From the NCBI GenBank assembly GCA_023459495.1, contig JAEWTL010000077.1:255662-319661 (forward strand): a stretch of DNA of 64,000 bases, read 5' to 3'. The DNA comes from Bacillota bacterium (lineage in GTDB: Bacteria > Bacillota > Clostridia > Christensenellales > SZUA-584). The notes beneath the pieces are model-generated. The model saw nothing but the letters and a program-made list of their open reading frames with translations, was not told where the DNA came from and searched no databases. The position numbers were made by a program, and so were the translations under genes. Positions 52,482 through 61,588 of this stretch are shown here, one piece after another (position 1 is the stretch's first letter; every line of letters starts with the position of its first letter).

Positions 52482-52659
52482 CCCCCCTCCATCGCTTTGA
52501 CAGGTATCATAATAACACACGGTACCTTACAATGCAATATACCTTGCAAAACTTTTTCTCATTTTTTATCAATTGATTTTCAAACCTTTTAAACCAAAGG
52601 AGAGGGCGGGAGCTAGTCCATACCCTTCCCCATAAGCTGCATGCAACAAATCCGCCAAA

Positions 52660-53265
52660 TTACCATACGTGCGGGAGCAGTTTCCACGTCTCCTGCTCAT
52701 ACGCCTGATAAACCTCTCCAAAGCGTTCCGCCATAGCTCTTTCCTCCACCCTGATCCGGTATCCGTAAGCTGCAGCACAGATGATAACCGTCGCCAGCAG
52801 GCCGAAGGGAGAACGGAATGCAAGGGCAACCCCCATAAGCGTGAGGATGCTGCCCGTGTAAGCCGGATGGCGGGTGCGCCTGTATGGCCCCTTGCGGATA
52901 AGCTCCTGCTGGGTGCCGACCTTCACCTGCAGCGTAAAGAACCTGCCCAGCGTCCATACCGAGTATGTCCTGATGAACACGCCCGCCAGCATCAGCGCTG
53001 CCCCAACCCAGAACAGGCTTATGGGCAGCAGCAGTGAAAAAACGCGGACACAAACCGGGTTCAAAAATACCGCAATCCAATATCCACTCATTACCAGCAG
53101 CATAGAGCCATGATCCTGTGCCGTTCTTTTTTCGGGGCTTCGCCGATTGTTCCGTATGGTCATGAACAGTATAGCGGCTTCTGTGAGCAGGATGAGGCTG
53201 AACAGCACCTGAAATGAATTTTTCAGCACTGGGCCGGGAAAATAGGTATCACCAAAAAAGTACAC
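52660..53265 (-). CDS. Isoprenylcysteine carboxyl methyltransferase-like membrane protein
   Basis: 201 residues with about five transmembrane helices and the PEMT/ICMT signature GPYRRTRHPAYTGS (about 125-138) and YRIRVEERAMAERFG, which bind S-adenosylmethionine. Substrate unknown. Initiates at GTG 53265, with GGAGG 7 nt upstream, 12 nt after the DUF3021 gene, so it belongs to the LytTR operon. Confidence 0.85.
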   Translation of the reverse strand: MYFFGDTYFPGPVLKNSFQVLFSLILLTEAAILFMTIRNNRRSPEKRTAQDHGSMLLVMSGYWIAVFLNPVCVRVFSLLLPISLFWVGAALMLAGVFIRTYSVWTLGRFFTLQVKVGTQQELIRKGPYRRTRHPAYTGSILTLMGVALAFRSPFGLLATVIICAAAYGYRIRVEERAMAERFGEVYQAYEQETWKLLPHVW

Positions 53266-53277
53266 GGCATTGCCTCC

Positions 53278-53688
53278 TTATATCGTCTTTCTATTAGCCA
53301 GCTTTCGGTTGATGCGGTCGGCTTCCGTCCGCATCATGAAATGGTCGTACAGGTGGAGCAGCAGGAACAGCGCAAGGAACATGCCGGAAAACGCAAGCAG
53401 GTGGATGGCACTAAATCCGAACCAGTTCCCGAAGTAGGCAAAGGCCAGAAAACCTGCGTACATGGACAGAAGTTCCATGCAAAGGTACAACAGCCTCGAA
53501 CGAAACGGTATCCGGCCAAAAAGATAATCGATCCCCCCGATGACCGCCGTCAGCCCTAACAGTTCCAACAGAAAGGCGCAGCTGATTTCACCGTCGCCGC
53601 CCACCAAAAGGAGGACGGACAACAGAACGACAGCCGCCGCATAGGATAAAGCCGCCCTGAAAACAAATACGCTCCATGGTTTTTGCAT
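53278..53688 (-). CDS. DUF3021 family membrane protein
   Basis: 136 residues with four transmembrane helices. DUF3021 proteins are encoded next to single-domain LytTR regulators and likely modulate them in the membrane. GGAGG lies 8 nt before the ATG at 53688; the LytTR gene ends 13 nt upstream. Confidence 0.85.
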   Translation of the reverse strand: MQKPWSVFVFRAALSYAAAVVLLSVLLLVGGDGEISCAFLLELLGLTAVIGGIDYLFGRIPFRSRLLYLCMELLSMYAGFLAFAYFGNWFGFSAIHLLAFSGMFLALFLLLHLYDHFMMRTEADRINRKLANRKTI

Positions 53689-53701
53689 CGCGAGTTCCTC
53701 C

Positions 53702-54142
53702 CTATCCCCTGATCTTCTCTTTGAGTGCTTTGATATAGTGGCGCGTAATCACCAGCTTCTCCCCGTTGGTAAGCTGCGCCTCCAGCCGGTAATTCCAAAG
53801 GGGCATTACGGACTCCAAAAAAGCGATATTCAGGATGCAGTTTCTGCTGATCCGCACGAACGTGGAATCCAGCAGCCGGTTTTCTAATTCGGCCAGCGTC
53901 TCGGCGCTGCCGTATACTGCTTTTTCGGCATACAAAAAGGTTTTACTGTCCACTGAGTCAATATAGTAGATCTCCTCCGCCGGGATCAGGCAACAGTTGC
54001 CGGAGTCCGTCCTTGCGCTGAACGTATAGGTATATTGCCGTATCTTTTGGATCATCTGCCGAAGCCGTTCATCTACGCTGCGACAAGCGATCGTGATCTC
54101 CGTCTCCTCGGCATCGGGCATCTCAAGGACCGTCAGCTTCAC
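53702..54142 (-). CDS. LytTR family DNA-binding regulator
   Basis: 146 residues. A short N-terminal segment is followed by the LytTR domain (about 45-143; LIPAEEIYYIDSVDSKTFLY, FVRISRNCILNI, LVITRHYIKALKE). It has no receiver domain, typical of the LytTR/DUF3021 pairs. Initiates at GTG 54142 with AAAGG about 10 nt upstream. It leads the operon with DUF3021 and the methyltransferase and probably controls it. Confidence 0.9.
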   Translation of the reverse strand: MKLTVLEMPDAEETEITIACRSVDERLRQMIQKIRQYTYTFSARTDSGNCCLIPAEEIYYIDSVDSKTFLYAEKAVYGSAETLAELENRLLDSTFVRISRNCILNIAFLESVMPLWNYRLEAQLTNGEKLVITRHYIKALKEKIRG

Positions 54143-54235
54143 ACATCACACCCGCCTTTCCCTGCCGCACATTATATCGCCGCGTGGGATACAGGGCAAC
54201 GCCTTTGGGCCAGGATGCTTTATAAGGAGGTCAGG

Positions 54236-54277
54236 ATGCACTATATTCCTATAAAACAGTATTTCCGTCGCCCCTAA
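54236..54277 (+). CDS. Possible 13-codon leader ORF
   Basis: ATG at 54236 follows AAGGAGG by 6 nt and the frame (MHYIPIKQYFRRP) stops at 54277, about 75 nt before the 83-residue gene. Only the strong ribosome site supports it. No terminator or alternative fold was seen to accompany it. Confidence 0.3.
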   Translation: MHYIPIKQYFRRP

Positions 54278-54351
54278 TAGGAGAGTTGTAAAAATGCTAC
54301 GTTTGTGGCATGATAGCGAAAAGGGAATAACCGGAAGGGAGGATAAAAAAT

Positions 54352-54603
54352 ATGGAATGCAACATCATGATCGTGAAGATCGGCGAACGGAGAAAGAAAT
54401 CGCCTGAAGTACAGCAGGTGCTCTCCCAGTTCGGCTGCTCCATTAAGACGCGGCTGGGCCTGCACGAGGCGAGCGAGAACCTGTGCAGCGAGGAAGGCGT
54501 GCTCGTGCTGCAGCTTACGGGTGAACGCAGCGAGATGACCAAGCTCGAAGCTGCACTGAATGAGCTGGAAAGCGTCAAAGCTCAGATGGTCATGATCGAC
54601 TAA
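54352..54603 (+). CDS. Small ACT/NikR-C-like protein
   Basis: 83 residues with a beta-alpha-beta-beta-alpha-beta layout. It resembles the small TM1266-type proteins sometimes annotated as iron-only hydrogenase system regulators (MIVKIGERRKKSPEVQQVL, CSIKTRLGLHE, GVLVLQLTGE). No hydrogenase gene is in view. GGGAGG lies 7 nt upstream of the ATG. It may bind a small ligand or DNA; identity is tentative. Confidence 0.6.
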   Translation: MECNIMIVKIGERRKKSPEVQQVLSQFGCSIKTRLGLHEASENLCSEEGVLVLQLTGERSEMTKLEAALNELESVKAQMVMID

Positions 54604-54664
54604 AACAGCAGCCGCGCCTACAGCGCGGTTTTGTTTTACAGCCAACCGCAGAAAGGAGTATATG

Positions 54665-55354
54665 ATGAGAGCAAAAAGATGGCTCCGCGTGATTGCGGCA
54701 GCCGCTGCCGTGATGGTAGTCGCGGGCTGTACCGCAGGCACTTCGGGCGAAACACCAGCAGCCGTGGACAGCATATCCAGCGCAACGCTGGCCCGCTACG
54801 ACTCGCGGGAGATACAGGAGTATCAGGGCGTACATCTGGACCCGGCCGTTGGGCCGCGCGACAATTCGATCAAGGGCGTCCAGTACGTTGATATCAGTAG
54901 CTATACGTTGCGCATTACGGGCCTTGTGGACAACCCGCTGGAACTGACCTATGACGAGGTGCTGGCCTACCCCTCTTATGAGCGCGTAATCACGCTTCAC
55001 TGTGTGGAGGGCTGGGACGCGACGATCCTCTGGGAAGGCGTCAAGCTGGTCGACCTGCTCTCGGCAGCACAGACGCAGGGCGAAGCCAATACCGTGATAT
55101 TCAAATGCGTAGACGGGTATACGACCTCACTGCCGATTGAAACCGTCGTGGACCGCGACCTTCTGCTGGCGTACAACGCCAACACCGCTCCCCTGCCGCC
55201 TTCAATGGGCTACCCCTTCATCGTGGTCGCCGAGGACAAGCTGGGCTATAAGTGGGCGCGCTGGGTCACGGAGATTGAGCTTTCCAGCGACGACAGCTAT
55301 CAGGGATACTGGGAAAGCAGAAATTATTCCAACGACGCCGAGGTGGCGGACTGA
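54665..55354 (+). CDS. Molybdopterin-binding (sulfite-oxidase-fold) lipoprotein
   Basis: 229 residues. Lipobox VVAGC (about Cys23) then a sulfite-oxidase-type molybdopterin domain (about 80-220) with the ligand cysteine in TLHCVEGWDATILWEGVKL and MGYPFIVVAEDKLGYKWARWV. Unlike YedY/MsrP it lacks a Tat signal and is lipid-anchored. Tandem ATGs: the second (54665) has the better spacing from AAGGAG. The electron partner is not encoded nearby. Confidence 0.85.
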   Translation: MRAKRWLRVIAAAAAVMVVAGCTAGTSGETPAAVDSISSATLARYDSREIQEYQGVHLDPAVGPRDNSIKGVQYVDISSYTLRITGLVDNPLELTYDEVLAYPSYERVITLHCVEGWDATILWEGVKLVDLLSAAQTQGEANTVIFKCVDGYTTSLPIETVVDRDLLLAYNANTAPLPPSMGYPFIVVAEDKLGYKWARWVTEIELSSDDSYQGYWESRNYSNDAEVAD

Positions 55355-55383
55355 TAGGAATGAATCGTCGAGCGATTATGACA

Positions 55384-55566
55384 CGCCAGCCTTAGTCGGG
55401 CGGGGATGGAACCCCGCCCCTACGGTGAGGCGTAAATGCCACGGTTTGCCTCCCCTTTGAGGGGAGGTGGATGCCGCAGGCGGCCGGAAGGGTGCCCGCG
55501 CCTTGCCTACTGCGGCAACGGTGGCAACAATCGTCATCAACAGTGGGCGGCCATTGGCCGCCCCTG
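55384..55566. repeat. Intergenic palindromic repeats
   Basis: GGGCGGGG-atggaa-CCCCGCCC (55396-55419, followed by CTACGG), then CCTCCCCTTTGAGGGGAGG (55448-55466), then GGGCGGCCATTGGCCGCCC (55545-55563). These belong to the repeat types noted near 5450, 8750, 38800 and 50500. The last abuts the acyltransferase stop. Confidence 0.6.
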
Positions 55567-56337
55567 CTATTTCTGCTGATAGCGGATGTACGCGTAATTG
55601 TCCGGGTGGCTCACCTGCTCCGCGATGAAATCGGATATGCGCTGATGGAAATACCGCTGGGCCTCTCGCACGGTCATGCCCGGCTCCGCCGTGATCGGGT
55701 CACTGAAGACTACGGTGCGGGCAGGCGTTTTAAACAGCCTGCTTCTCCGGTAGACAGTCGCCATGGCCACCACCGGCACGCCCATCTCGGCGGGAAACGT
55801 AAAGGACGTGGCTGGGAACGGCCGCACGCCGGTATAATACGGCCAGATGTGCGCTTCGGGATACACCGCGATGCAGCCGCCCTCTCCGCAGCGCCGCCGC
55901 ACAGCCTCCATAAACTTTTTCAGCGCACCGGGCCGCGTCGGGACCGGGATACCTCCCACCATCTGCACAATGCCCCGGATGCCTTTGATCGACACCGCGT
56001 CCGGCCCGGCGATGACATATGTACGCTTCGGGGCAACCGCAACATGTGCCAGATACGCATCACTCCAGTGTGTGTGGTTGCCATACAGGAACACGCCGCC
56101 TTTGATCTTCCGCATGGGCCTGCGGTTCACGAACCTCGTACGGTTGACCAGCCGGATATAGAGCGTGACCAGCGGCAGCGCAATCACATAATAAAGCAGG
56201 AATGCGGCAATGTTCCAGAATATGTTCTTATGAATGTAGGGGAACGTCGCATCCACTGTCTGCGTCGCTATATTCGTCCCCGCAAAGTCGTCCGTCGTCT
56301 TCGAGTACCAGATCACCTTCGGTTCGGGCTGCGTCAT
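55567..56337 (-). CDS. 1-acyl-glycerol-3-phosphate acyltransferase (PlsC-like)
   Basis: 256 residues. The acyltransferase box NHTHWSD (H-x4-D) and the later AVYPEAHIWPY (EGTRS-equivalent) are present, with an N-terminal membrane helix (about 40-60). It acylates a lipid precursor. Start at 56337 (GGAGGAG 7 nt upstream) places its first 110 nt inside the preceding glycosyltransferase gene in another frame; its N-terminal IHKNIFWNIAAF matches relatives, so the overlap seems genuine. Together with the GT4 gene it may build a glycolipid. Confidence 0.88.
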   Translation of the reverse strand: MTQPEPKVIWYSKTTDDFAGTNIATQTVDATFPYIHKNIFWNIAAFLLYYVIALPLVTLYIRLVNRTRFVNRRPMRKIKGGVFLYGNHTHWSDAYLAHVAVAPKRTYVIAGPDAVSIKGIRGIVQMVGGIPVPTRPGALKKFMEAVRRRCGEGGCIAVYPEAHIWPYYTGVRPFPATSFTFPAEMGVPVVAMATVYRRSRLFKTPARTVVFSDPITAEPGMTVREAQRYFHQRISDFIAEQVSHPDNYAYIRYQQK

Positions 56338-57448
56338 AGAACATCTCCTCCATTTCGTCCATGCATTTTTCAAAATCAAAGCGGGATGCGTACTGCGCGT
56401 ACGCCGCAGAGCATTCTTCCCGTTTTCCGGGATGTCCGATCCAGTAGTCGATTTTCTCCGCGAGGCTCTTCGGGTTGTTATAATGAAAGAGGTTGTTTTC
56501 CGTCAGGGCAAAGCCGCTCGTCGCGCTCTTTTTAGAGTCGGACGACAGGATGACCTTACCGCAGGCAATGGCCTCGAGGCAGGCGATCCCCTCCGCTTCA
56601 TAGCGGGCCGGGTGGACATAGAGATCGGCGTAGCCCGCGATCCGCCGCATCTCCTGGCGGGAAAAGAAGCCGAACACGGGTTGAAGCGGCAGGCGCTTCG
56701 CCGCGTACGCTTTCAGCTTATCCTCCAGCGGCCCCGCGCCCGCAAAGATCAGGCGGATGCGGTGGGCGTATTTGGAGCGGCTGACACCGTCGATGAGCAC
56801 CTTGTGCGATTTTTCCTTGCTGTAGCGGCCCGTGAACAGGATGACAAACTGGCCGCGGTATTTCTCCGGCTTCTCCTCTTCGCCGGGGCAGAAATCCCTG
56901 CTTACGCCATTGGACACGATGCGGTGCGGCATGGGCTCCGTTGCGCCTTCGAACAGGTCGCACATCATTCGGCTGGGGTAATGCACATACGCGCAGTGTT
57001 TATACAGTCTATGATAGTAAATCTTATAGATGAGCAGATTGACGAGCGCACAGCGGGTAAGAAAAACGTGAGTGGAGAAGTTCTCCGCGAGCGCATGACA
57101 GCCTCCGGTCAGGGCTATGCCGAGACGTTTGGCAACTTTCACCGCGCCCGCGCCTAAAGAATACGGAAGCATGGCGTGCACCACGTCCGCGCCGCGAATG
57201 GCTTCCTCCAGCACGCTCTGGTCGGCTTTGGCAAGGCTGACGCCGTTTTTGGCAACGTATCCGTTGATGGGTCCAAGGTTCAGCGTGGGTACAACGTAGT
57301 AACTGGGCTGGCCTTTTTTATCTTGGTCCGCGCAGACCACCCGGACCTCGTGCCCGCGCTTTTGCATGGCCCTTACCATGTTCATGGCCGCGATGGTCGT
57401 CCCGTTGTTTTCCTTTCCGAGCACATCGCATACGAGAGTAATGATCAT
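56228..57448 (-). CDS. GT4 family glycosyltransferase
   Basis: 406 residues of GT-B fold. N-terminal MIITLVCDVLGKENNGTT, second domain LFTGRYSKEKSHKVLIDGV and the donor-site YVHPARYEAEGIACLEAIACG are typical of family 4. It resembles diacylglycerol alpha-glycosyltransferases of Bacillota. The last 35 residues are acidic, lie in the overlap with the acyltransferase gene and look non-conserved. Start at 57448 with CAGGAG 7 nt upstream. Likely cytosolic membrane-associated enzyme of glycolipid synthesis; substrate inferred only. Confidence 0.88.
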   Translation of the reverse strand: MIITLVCDVLGKENNGTTIAAMNMVRAMQKRGHEVRVVCADQDKKGQPSYYVVPTLNLGPINGYVAKNGVSLAKADQSVLEEAIRGADVVHAMLPYSLGAGAVKVAKRLGIALTGGCHALAENFSTHVFLTRCALVNLLIYKIYYHRLYKHCAYVHYPSRMMCDLFEGATEPMPHRIVSNGVSRDFCPGEEEKPEKYRGQFVILFTGRYSKEKSHKVLIDGVSRSKYAHRIRLIFAGAGPLEDKLKAYAAKRLPLQPVFGFFSRQEMRRIAGYADLYVHPARYEAEGIACLEAIACGKVILSSDSKKSATSGFALTENNLFHYNNPKSLAEKIDYWIGHPGKREECSAAYAQYASRFDFEKCMDEMEEMFYDAARTEGDLVLEDDGRLCGDEYSDADSGCDVPLHS

Positions 57449-57594
57449 TGGACTGCTCCTGTTCAAAAAAGTATGGAATAATTCCGTCTCCATACTACGG
57501 CAGGAGCACCGTTTCGTCACCCGACCCTTGGGGACGGCCAAAATAGAGCGATTTCAAGCGACTCTACTGCCGGTTGAGTGGGTAAACCGAGCGT

Positions 57595-57623
57595 TTGCCT
57601 GCGCTCTCCTTTTTGTGTATAAT
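57595..57623 (+). promoter_or_regulatory. Promoter of the XRE-membrane regulator gene
   Basis: TTGCCT (57595-57600), 17 nt, TATAAT (57618-57623). ATG follows 35 nt later. Confidence 0.65.
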
Positions 57624-57658
57624 AAGGCGTAGAGCGTACTTTACGGAGGTGCGGCTGG

Positions 57659-58234
57659 ATGGAAGACTTAAAGCAGATCATCGCAGGCAACATGGTGGAG
57701 CTGAGAAAGCAGACCAACTGGACGCAGGCGGAGCTGGCCGACAAGATGGGTTATACCGATAAGGCGATCTCCAAATGGGAGCGTGCGGAATCCATACCGG
57801 ATGTAATCACCTTAAAACAGGTGGCGGATATCTTTGGCGTAACGTTGAACTATCTGGTGGAGGAAGAGCATCCCAAGGGTAAGAGCGACGTTTCGCGGCG
57901 GGTTAAAAACAACCGGCTGGTCATCTCGCTGCTGGCTGCCGGGGCCGTGTGGTTCATCGCGACCGTGCTGTTTGTCTATCTGCAGATTTACGGTATGGAG
58001 AACGTGTGGCTGGTATTCGTCAGCGCCGTGCCCTCCTCCATGATCGTGCTGCTCGTGTTCAACTCGATCTGGGGAAAGCGCGCGCTCAACTACGTCATCA
58101 TCTCGGTTCTGGTCTGGTCGTCCCTCGCCTTTGCGTATCTTCTCCTGCTGCAATACAATCTGTTTCTGATATTCATCATCGGTATCCCGATTCAGTTGCT
58201 GGTAATCCTCTGGTCACAGATCAAAAAGGAATAA
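57659..58234 (+). CDS. XRE-family regulator with four-helix membrane domain
   Basis: 191 residues. N-terminal helix-turn-helix (about 8-62; LRKQTNWTQAELADKMGYTDKA and ISKWERAESIPD), a basic linker and four transmembrane helices (about 85-185). This architecture ties DNA binding to the membrane; the signal is unknown. GGAGGT lies 8 nt upstream. It lies between the glycolipid genes and the MATE genes with no clear target. Confidence 0.88.
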   Translation: MEDLKQIIAGNMVELRKQTNWTQAELADKMGYTDKAISKWERAESIPDVITLKQVADIFGVTLNYLVEEEHPKGKSDVSRRVKNNRLVISLLAAGAVWFIATVLFVYLQIYGMENVWLVFVSAVPSSMIVLLVFNSIWGKRALNYVIISVLVWSSLAFAYLLLLQYNLFLIFIIGIPIQLLVILWSQIKKE

Positions 58235-58424
58235 ATGGCATATAAACCAGGGGCATAATTGCTCTCGATTCTTTGTGTATCAATAAGACGCTTGGCTTAT
58301 TATTTTTATGTATAGGCTGTCGTGGTCATGTTAAGCGAAGCGAAGCATCTGATCCAGCCCCGGCGATGTGTATTCCTATTATGACATCGTCCAATGGCAC
58401 AGGTCAAAAGGGTTACCTCAAAGC

Positions 58425-59843
58425 TTAAACGTGATGCGAAGCCGTACGGTCCTTGGCGATCAGCGGCGCTTCCTGCGGGGCGTCCTCCTCAACTGGGAGG
58501 GTTTCCGGCGTACAGTCGTTTACCACCACCCGTTTGCACTCCCACTTGCCATACCTGTAGTATATGAATATGGTGATGCTGGCGAGCAGCCATCCTGCGG
58601 GATACCCCAGCGCCACAGGGATTACCGAGTCAAAGAACCTTGAGATCACGAAAAGGTATATCTGCCGAAAAACCACGAACGACGCCAGCATGATGATCAT
58701 AGGCGTTTTGGTGTCGCCCGCGCCCCGAAGCGAACCCGCATACACCTGATTGACCACGCACAGCAGATAGAACGGCGATACGAGACGGATGAACAGCGTG
58801 CCGAACTCCAGCACCTGCGGGTCCGGGTTGAACAGACTGATCATCTGCCGGGAAAATATGATAAGCGGAACAATGAGCACCGCCGTGATGATGAGTGACA
58901 GGCCCACCGCGATGTTGGCCCCGGACCGCGCGCGCTTCACGTTGTTTGCGCCCAGGTTCTGGCCCACGAAGGTGGTCGCCGAGAGCGACATGGACTGCAT
59001 GGGCAGCAGCACAAACTGGTCGATCTTGGTGTAGGATGACCAGCCCGCCATGCAGGCCGATCCAAACTGGTTGATATACGACTGCACGAACACGTTGGAA
59101 AACGACGTGATGGCCAGCTGCAGCGCCGAAGGGATGCCGATGCGCCATATCTTTTTGAGCATCGCGCCGCTGAGCCTCACTTTGTTCCACATAATGCGGT
59201 AGCACCCCGTGGAGCGCGTCAGCACGACCAGCACCAGCAGGGCTGAGAAAAGCTGCGACAGTACGGTAGCAATCGCCACGCCCGCAATGCCCCAGTCAAA
59301 GTAGACCACGAAAATAAGGTCCAGCGCTGTGTTGGTCAGCGCGGAAAATACCAGAAAGTACAGCGGCCGCCGCGAGTCGCCCACGGCCCGGAGGATCCCC
59401 GCGCCCATATTGTAGATCAACAGGCCCGTGACGCCGTAAAAGTAGATGCGCAGGTATTGGGCCGCGCCGGCAAAAACGTCGGACGGCGTTTTCATCAGCC
59501 GCAGCATGTACGGCGTCATCAGCACGCCCACCACCGTGAACACCGCGCACAGGATAAAGGTCATCGCAATGGTCGTGTGGACGGCCTTGTGCACGTTCTT
59601 TTCGTCGCGCGCGCCGTAATACTGGGAGATGACCACGCTTGCGCCCGCCGCGAGACCCATAAAAAAGCCGATCAGCGTGTTGATGATCGGGCTGATGGTG
59701 CCCACTGCGGCCAGCGCTTCCTTGCCCACGAAGTTGCCCACCACGATGCTGTCCACCGTGTTGTAAAGCTGCTGAAATATGTTGCCGATCAAAAGCGGTA
59801 TGGCAAATGCGATCAGGTGCCGGGTGATGCTACCTTCCGTCAT
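58425..59843 (-). CDS. MATE family efflux transporter
   Basis: About 472 residues, 12 transmembrane helices. The MATE opening HLIAFAIPLLIGNIFQQLYN and the VVGNFVG loop are present, with the second repeat starting near residue 235. It exports drugs or metabolites using a cation gradient. Start at 59843 has AAGGA 7 nt upstream; an in-frame ATG at 59915 adds 24 basic residues without a good ribosome site. Divergent from a second MATE gene. Confidence 0.92.
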   Translation of the reverse strand: MTEGSITRHLIAFAIPLLIGNIFQQLYNTVDSIVVGNFVGKEALAAVGTISPIINTLIGFFMGLAAGASVVISQYYGARDEKNVHKAVHTTIAMTFILCAVFTVVGVLMTPYMLRLMKTPSDVFAGAAQYLRIYFYGVTGLLIYNMGAGILRAVGDSRRPLYFLVFSALTNTALDLIFVVYFDWGIAGVAIATVLSQLFSALLVLVVLTRSTGCYRIMWNKVRLSGAMLKKIWRIGIPSALQLAITSFSNVFVQSYINQFGSACMAGWSSYTKIDQFVLLPMQSMSLSATTFVGQNLGANNVKRARSGANIAVGLSLIITAVLIVPLIIFSRQMISLFNPDPQVLEFGTLFIRLVSPFYLLCVVNQVYAGSLRGAGDTKTPMIIMLASFVVFRQIYLFVISRFFDSVIPVALGYPAGWLLASITIFIYYRYGKWECKRVVVNDCTPETLPVEEDAPQEAPLIAKDRTASHHV

Positions 59844-60116
59844 GATGGTGTCCTTGCGCCTAAAGAACCCGGCCGCCGTTTTTCTTGTTTTTTCCAGTCC
59901 CTGCTCGATCTCCATGATGTCCCACTTTCTCCGTCCTTCCGAAACAAACAGGGTTATTATAATCCCGCAAACGACTTTTTTCTACATATTATTTGCGTTT
60001 ACGAAAACAAGTGACTTTACTTCAGCTTTTCAAATATACATTAAAAAGTTGCCGCTTGCTTTCCCGCATGCCCTTGTGATAGAATTTGAGGGTTATTTTT
60101 ACTGAGAGATGGAAAC

Positions 60117-61565
60117 ATGCAACAGACATTAACGGGCGGCGCAATGACGCGCTTCCGCAACACATTCATCGGCGATAAGAAATTCTACGGCACCGTACTC
60201 AAGCTGGTGCTGCCGGTCATCGCGCAGAACATGCTGTCCACCTTCGTGAACCTGCTGGATAACGTGATGGTCGGGCAGGTGGGCACGGTGCAGATGTCCG
60301 GCGTCGCCATCGCGAACCAGCTTATGTTCGTGTTCTACCTCGCGATCTTCGGAGCGGTCTCCGGCGCGGGCATATTTGGCGCGCAGTTCGCCGGGGCGGG
60401 CAACTGGGAAGGCCTACGGCAGACGTTCCGCTTCAAGCTGCTCGTCGTGCTGGCCATCACCACCATCGGCGCGACGCTGATGATCGTCCTCGATGATCCG
60501 GTGATCTCGCTGTACCTGACGGGAGAAGGCAACGCCGCCGACGCGGCTGCGATGCTGGATTACGGCAAGCAGTACCTGCACATCATGATGTTTGGGCTGC
60601 TTCCTTTTGTGCTGACACAGAGCTACAGCGGCACCCTGCGCGAAACGGGCGAGACCGTGCTGCCCATGATCGCCAGCATCACGGCGGTGCTGGTGAACCT
60701 GCTGTTCAACTACCTGCTCATCTTCGGCAAGCTTGGCTTCCCGGAACTCGGCGTAGCCGGCGCGGCCATTGCGACCGTGTTCAGCCGCTTTGTGGAGCTT
60801 GGCATCGTGGCTATCTGGGCACATTCGCACCACAAAAAGTTTTTCTTCCTGAAGGGCATCTATACCCATTTCCATATCGACCGTAAGCTCGCGGGCAGAA
60901 TCGCCTTGAAGAGCATGCCGCTGCTGGTCAACGAGCTGTTCTGGTCGCTCGGCATGACCACGCTGATGCAGATCTTCTCCACCTGCGGCCTGATGGTCGT
61001 TGCGGGCCTCAATATCGCCAGCACGATCACCAACCTGTTCGGCGTGTTCTTCATGTCCATGGGTACGGCGGTGGCGGTCATGGTCGGGCAGTCGCTTGGC
61101 GCGAACGACATTCCGCAGGCAAAACGCGATGCGTGGAAGCTCATGTTCTTCAGCGTCTGCGTCTGCATCATACTGGGCTCGTCGCTGGCGCTCAGCTCGG
61201 AAGCGATCCCGAACATCTACCGTACTGAGCCGGAGGTGCGCCGCCTTGCCGCGGTATTCATGCGCACCAGCGCAATGTACATGGTGTTCAACTCGGTCAC
61301 GCACTGCTGCTACTTTACGATGCGTTCCGGCGGCAAGACTTTCATCACCATGCTGTTCGACAGCGTATACACGTGGGTCATCTGCGTGCCGTACACCTAT
61401 TTCATGGTGCACTACAGCGGACTGCCCATTGAGGTGCTTTACCCGCTGTGCAACATGACCGAGGTGCTCAAATGTACGATCGGCATACTGGTCGTCCGTT
61501 CGGGCCGCTGGGCAAAGAATATTGTGGCGCATGACGTCCTGGAGCCCGCAGAAGACGCGGCCTGA
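60117..61565 (+). CDS. MATE family efflux transporter
   Basis: 482 residues, 12 transmembrane helices (VLKLVLPVIAQNMLSTFVNL, then NVMVGQVGTVQMSGVAIANQ). It differs clearly from its divergent neighbour, so the pair is not a recent duplication. The start is uncertain because the ATG at 60117 has only a weak GGAAA upstream; an ATG at 60144 follows GGGCGG. Substrate unknown. Confidence 0.92.
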   Translation: MQQTLTGGAMTRFRNTFIGDKKFYGTVLKLVLPVIAQNMLSTFVNLLDNVMVGQVGTVQMSGVAIANQLMFVFYLAIFGAVSGAGIFGAQFAGAGNWEGLRQTFRFKLLVVLAITTIGATLMIVLDDPVISLYLTGEGNAADAAAMLDYGKQYLHIMMFGLLPFVLTQSYSGTLRETGETVLPMIASITAVLVNLLFNYLLIFGKLGFPELGVAGAAIATVFSRFVELGIVAIWAHSHHKKFFFLKGIYTHFHIDRKLAGRIALKSMPLLVNELFWSLGMTTLMQIFSTCGLMVVAGLNIASTITNLFGVFFMSMGTAVAVMVGQSLGANDIPQAKRDAWKLMFFSVCVCIILGSSLALSSEAIPNIYRTEPEVRRLAAVFMRTSAMYMVFNSVTHCCYFTMRSGGKTFITMLFDSVYTWVICVPYTYFMVHYSGLPIEVLYPLCNMTEVLKCTIGILVVRSGRWAKNIVAHDVLEPAEDAA

Positions 61566-61588
61566 CACTCTGCGAATAACTGAAATGA

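Noticed and set aside
58425..61565. The two MATE genes as a recent tandem duplication
   Set aside because: Protein sequences differ clearly throughout and the genes are divergent; they look like separate subfamilies.
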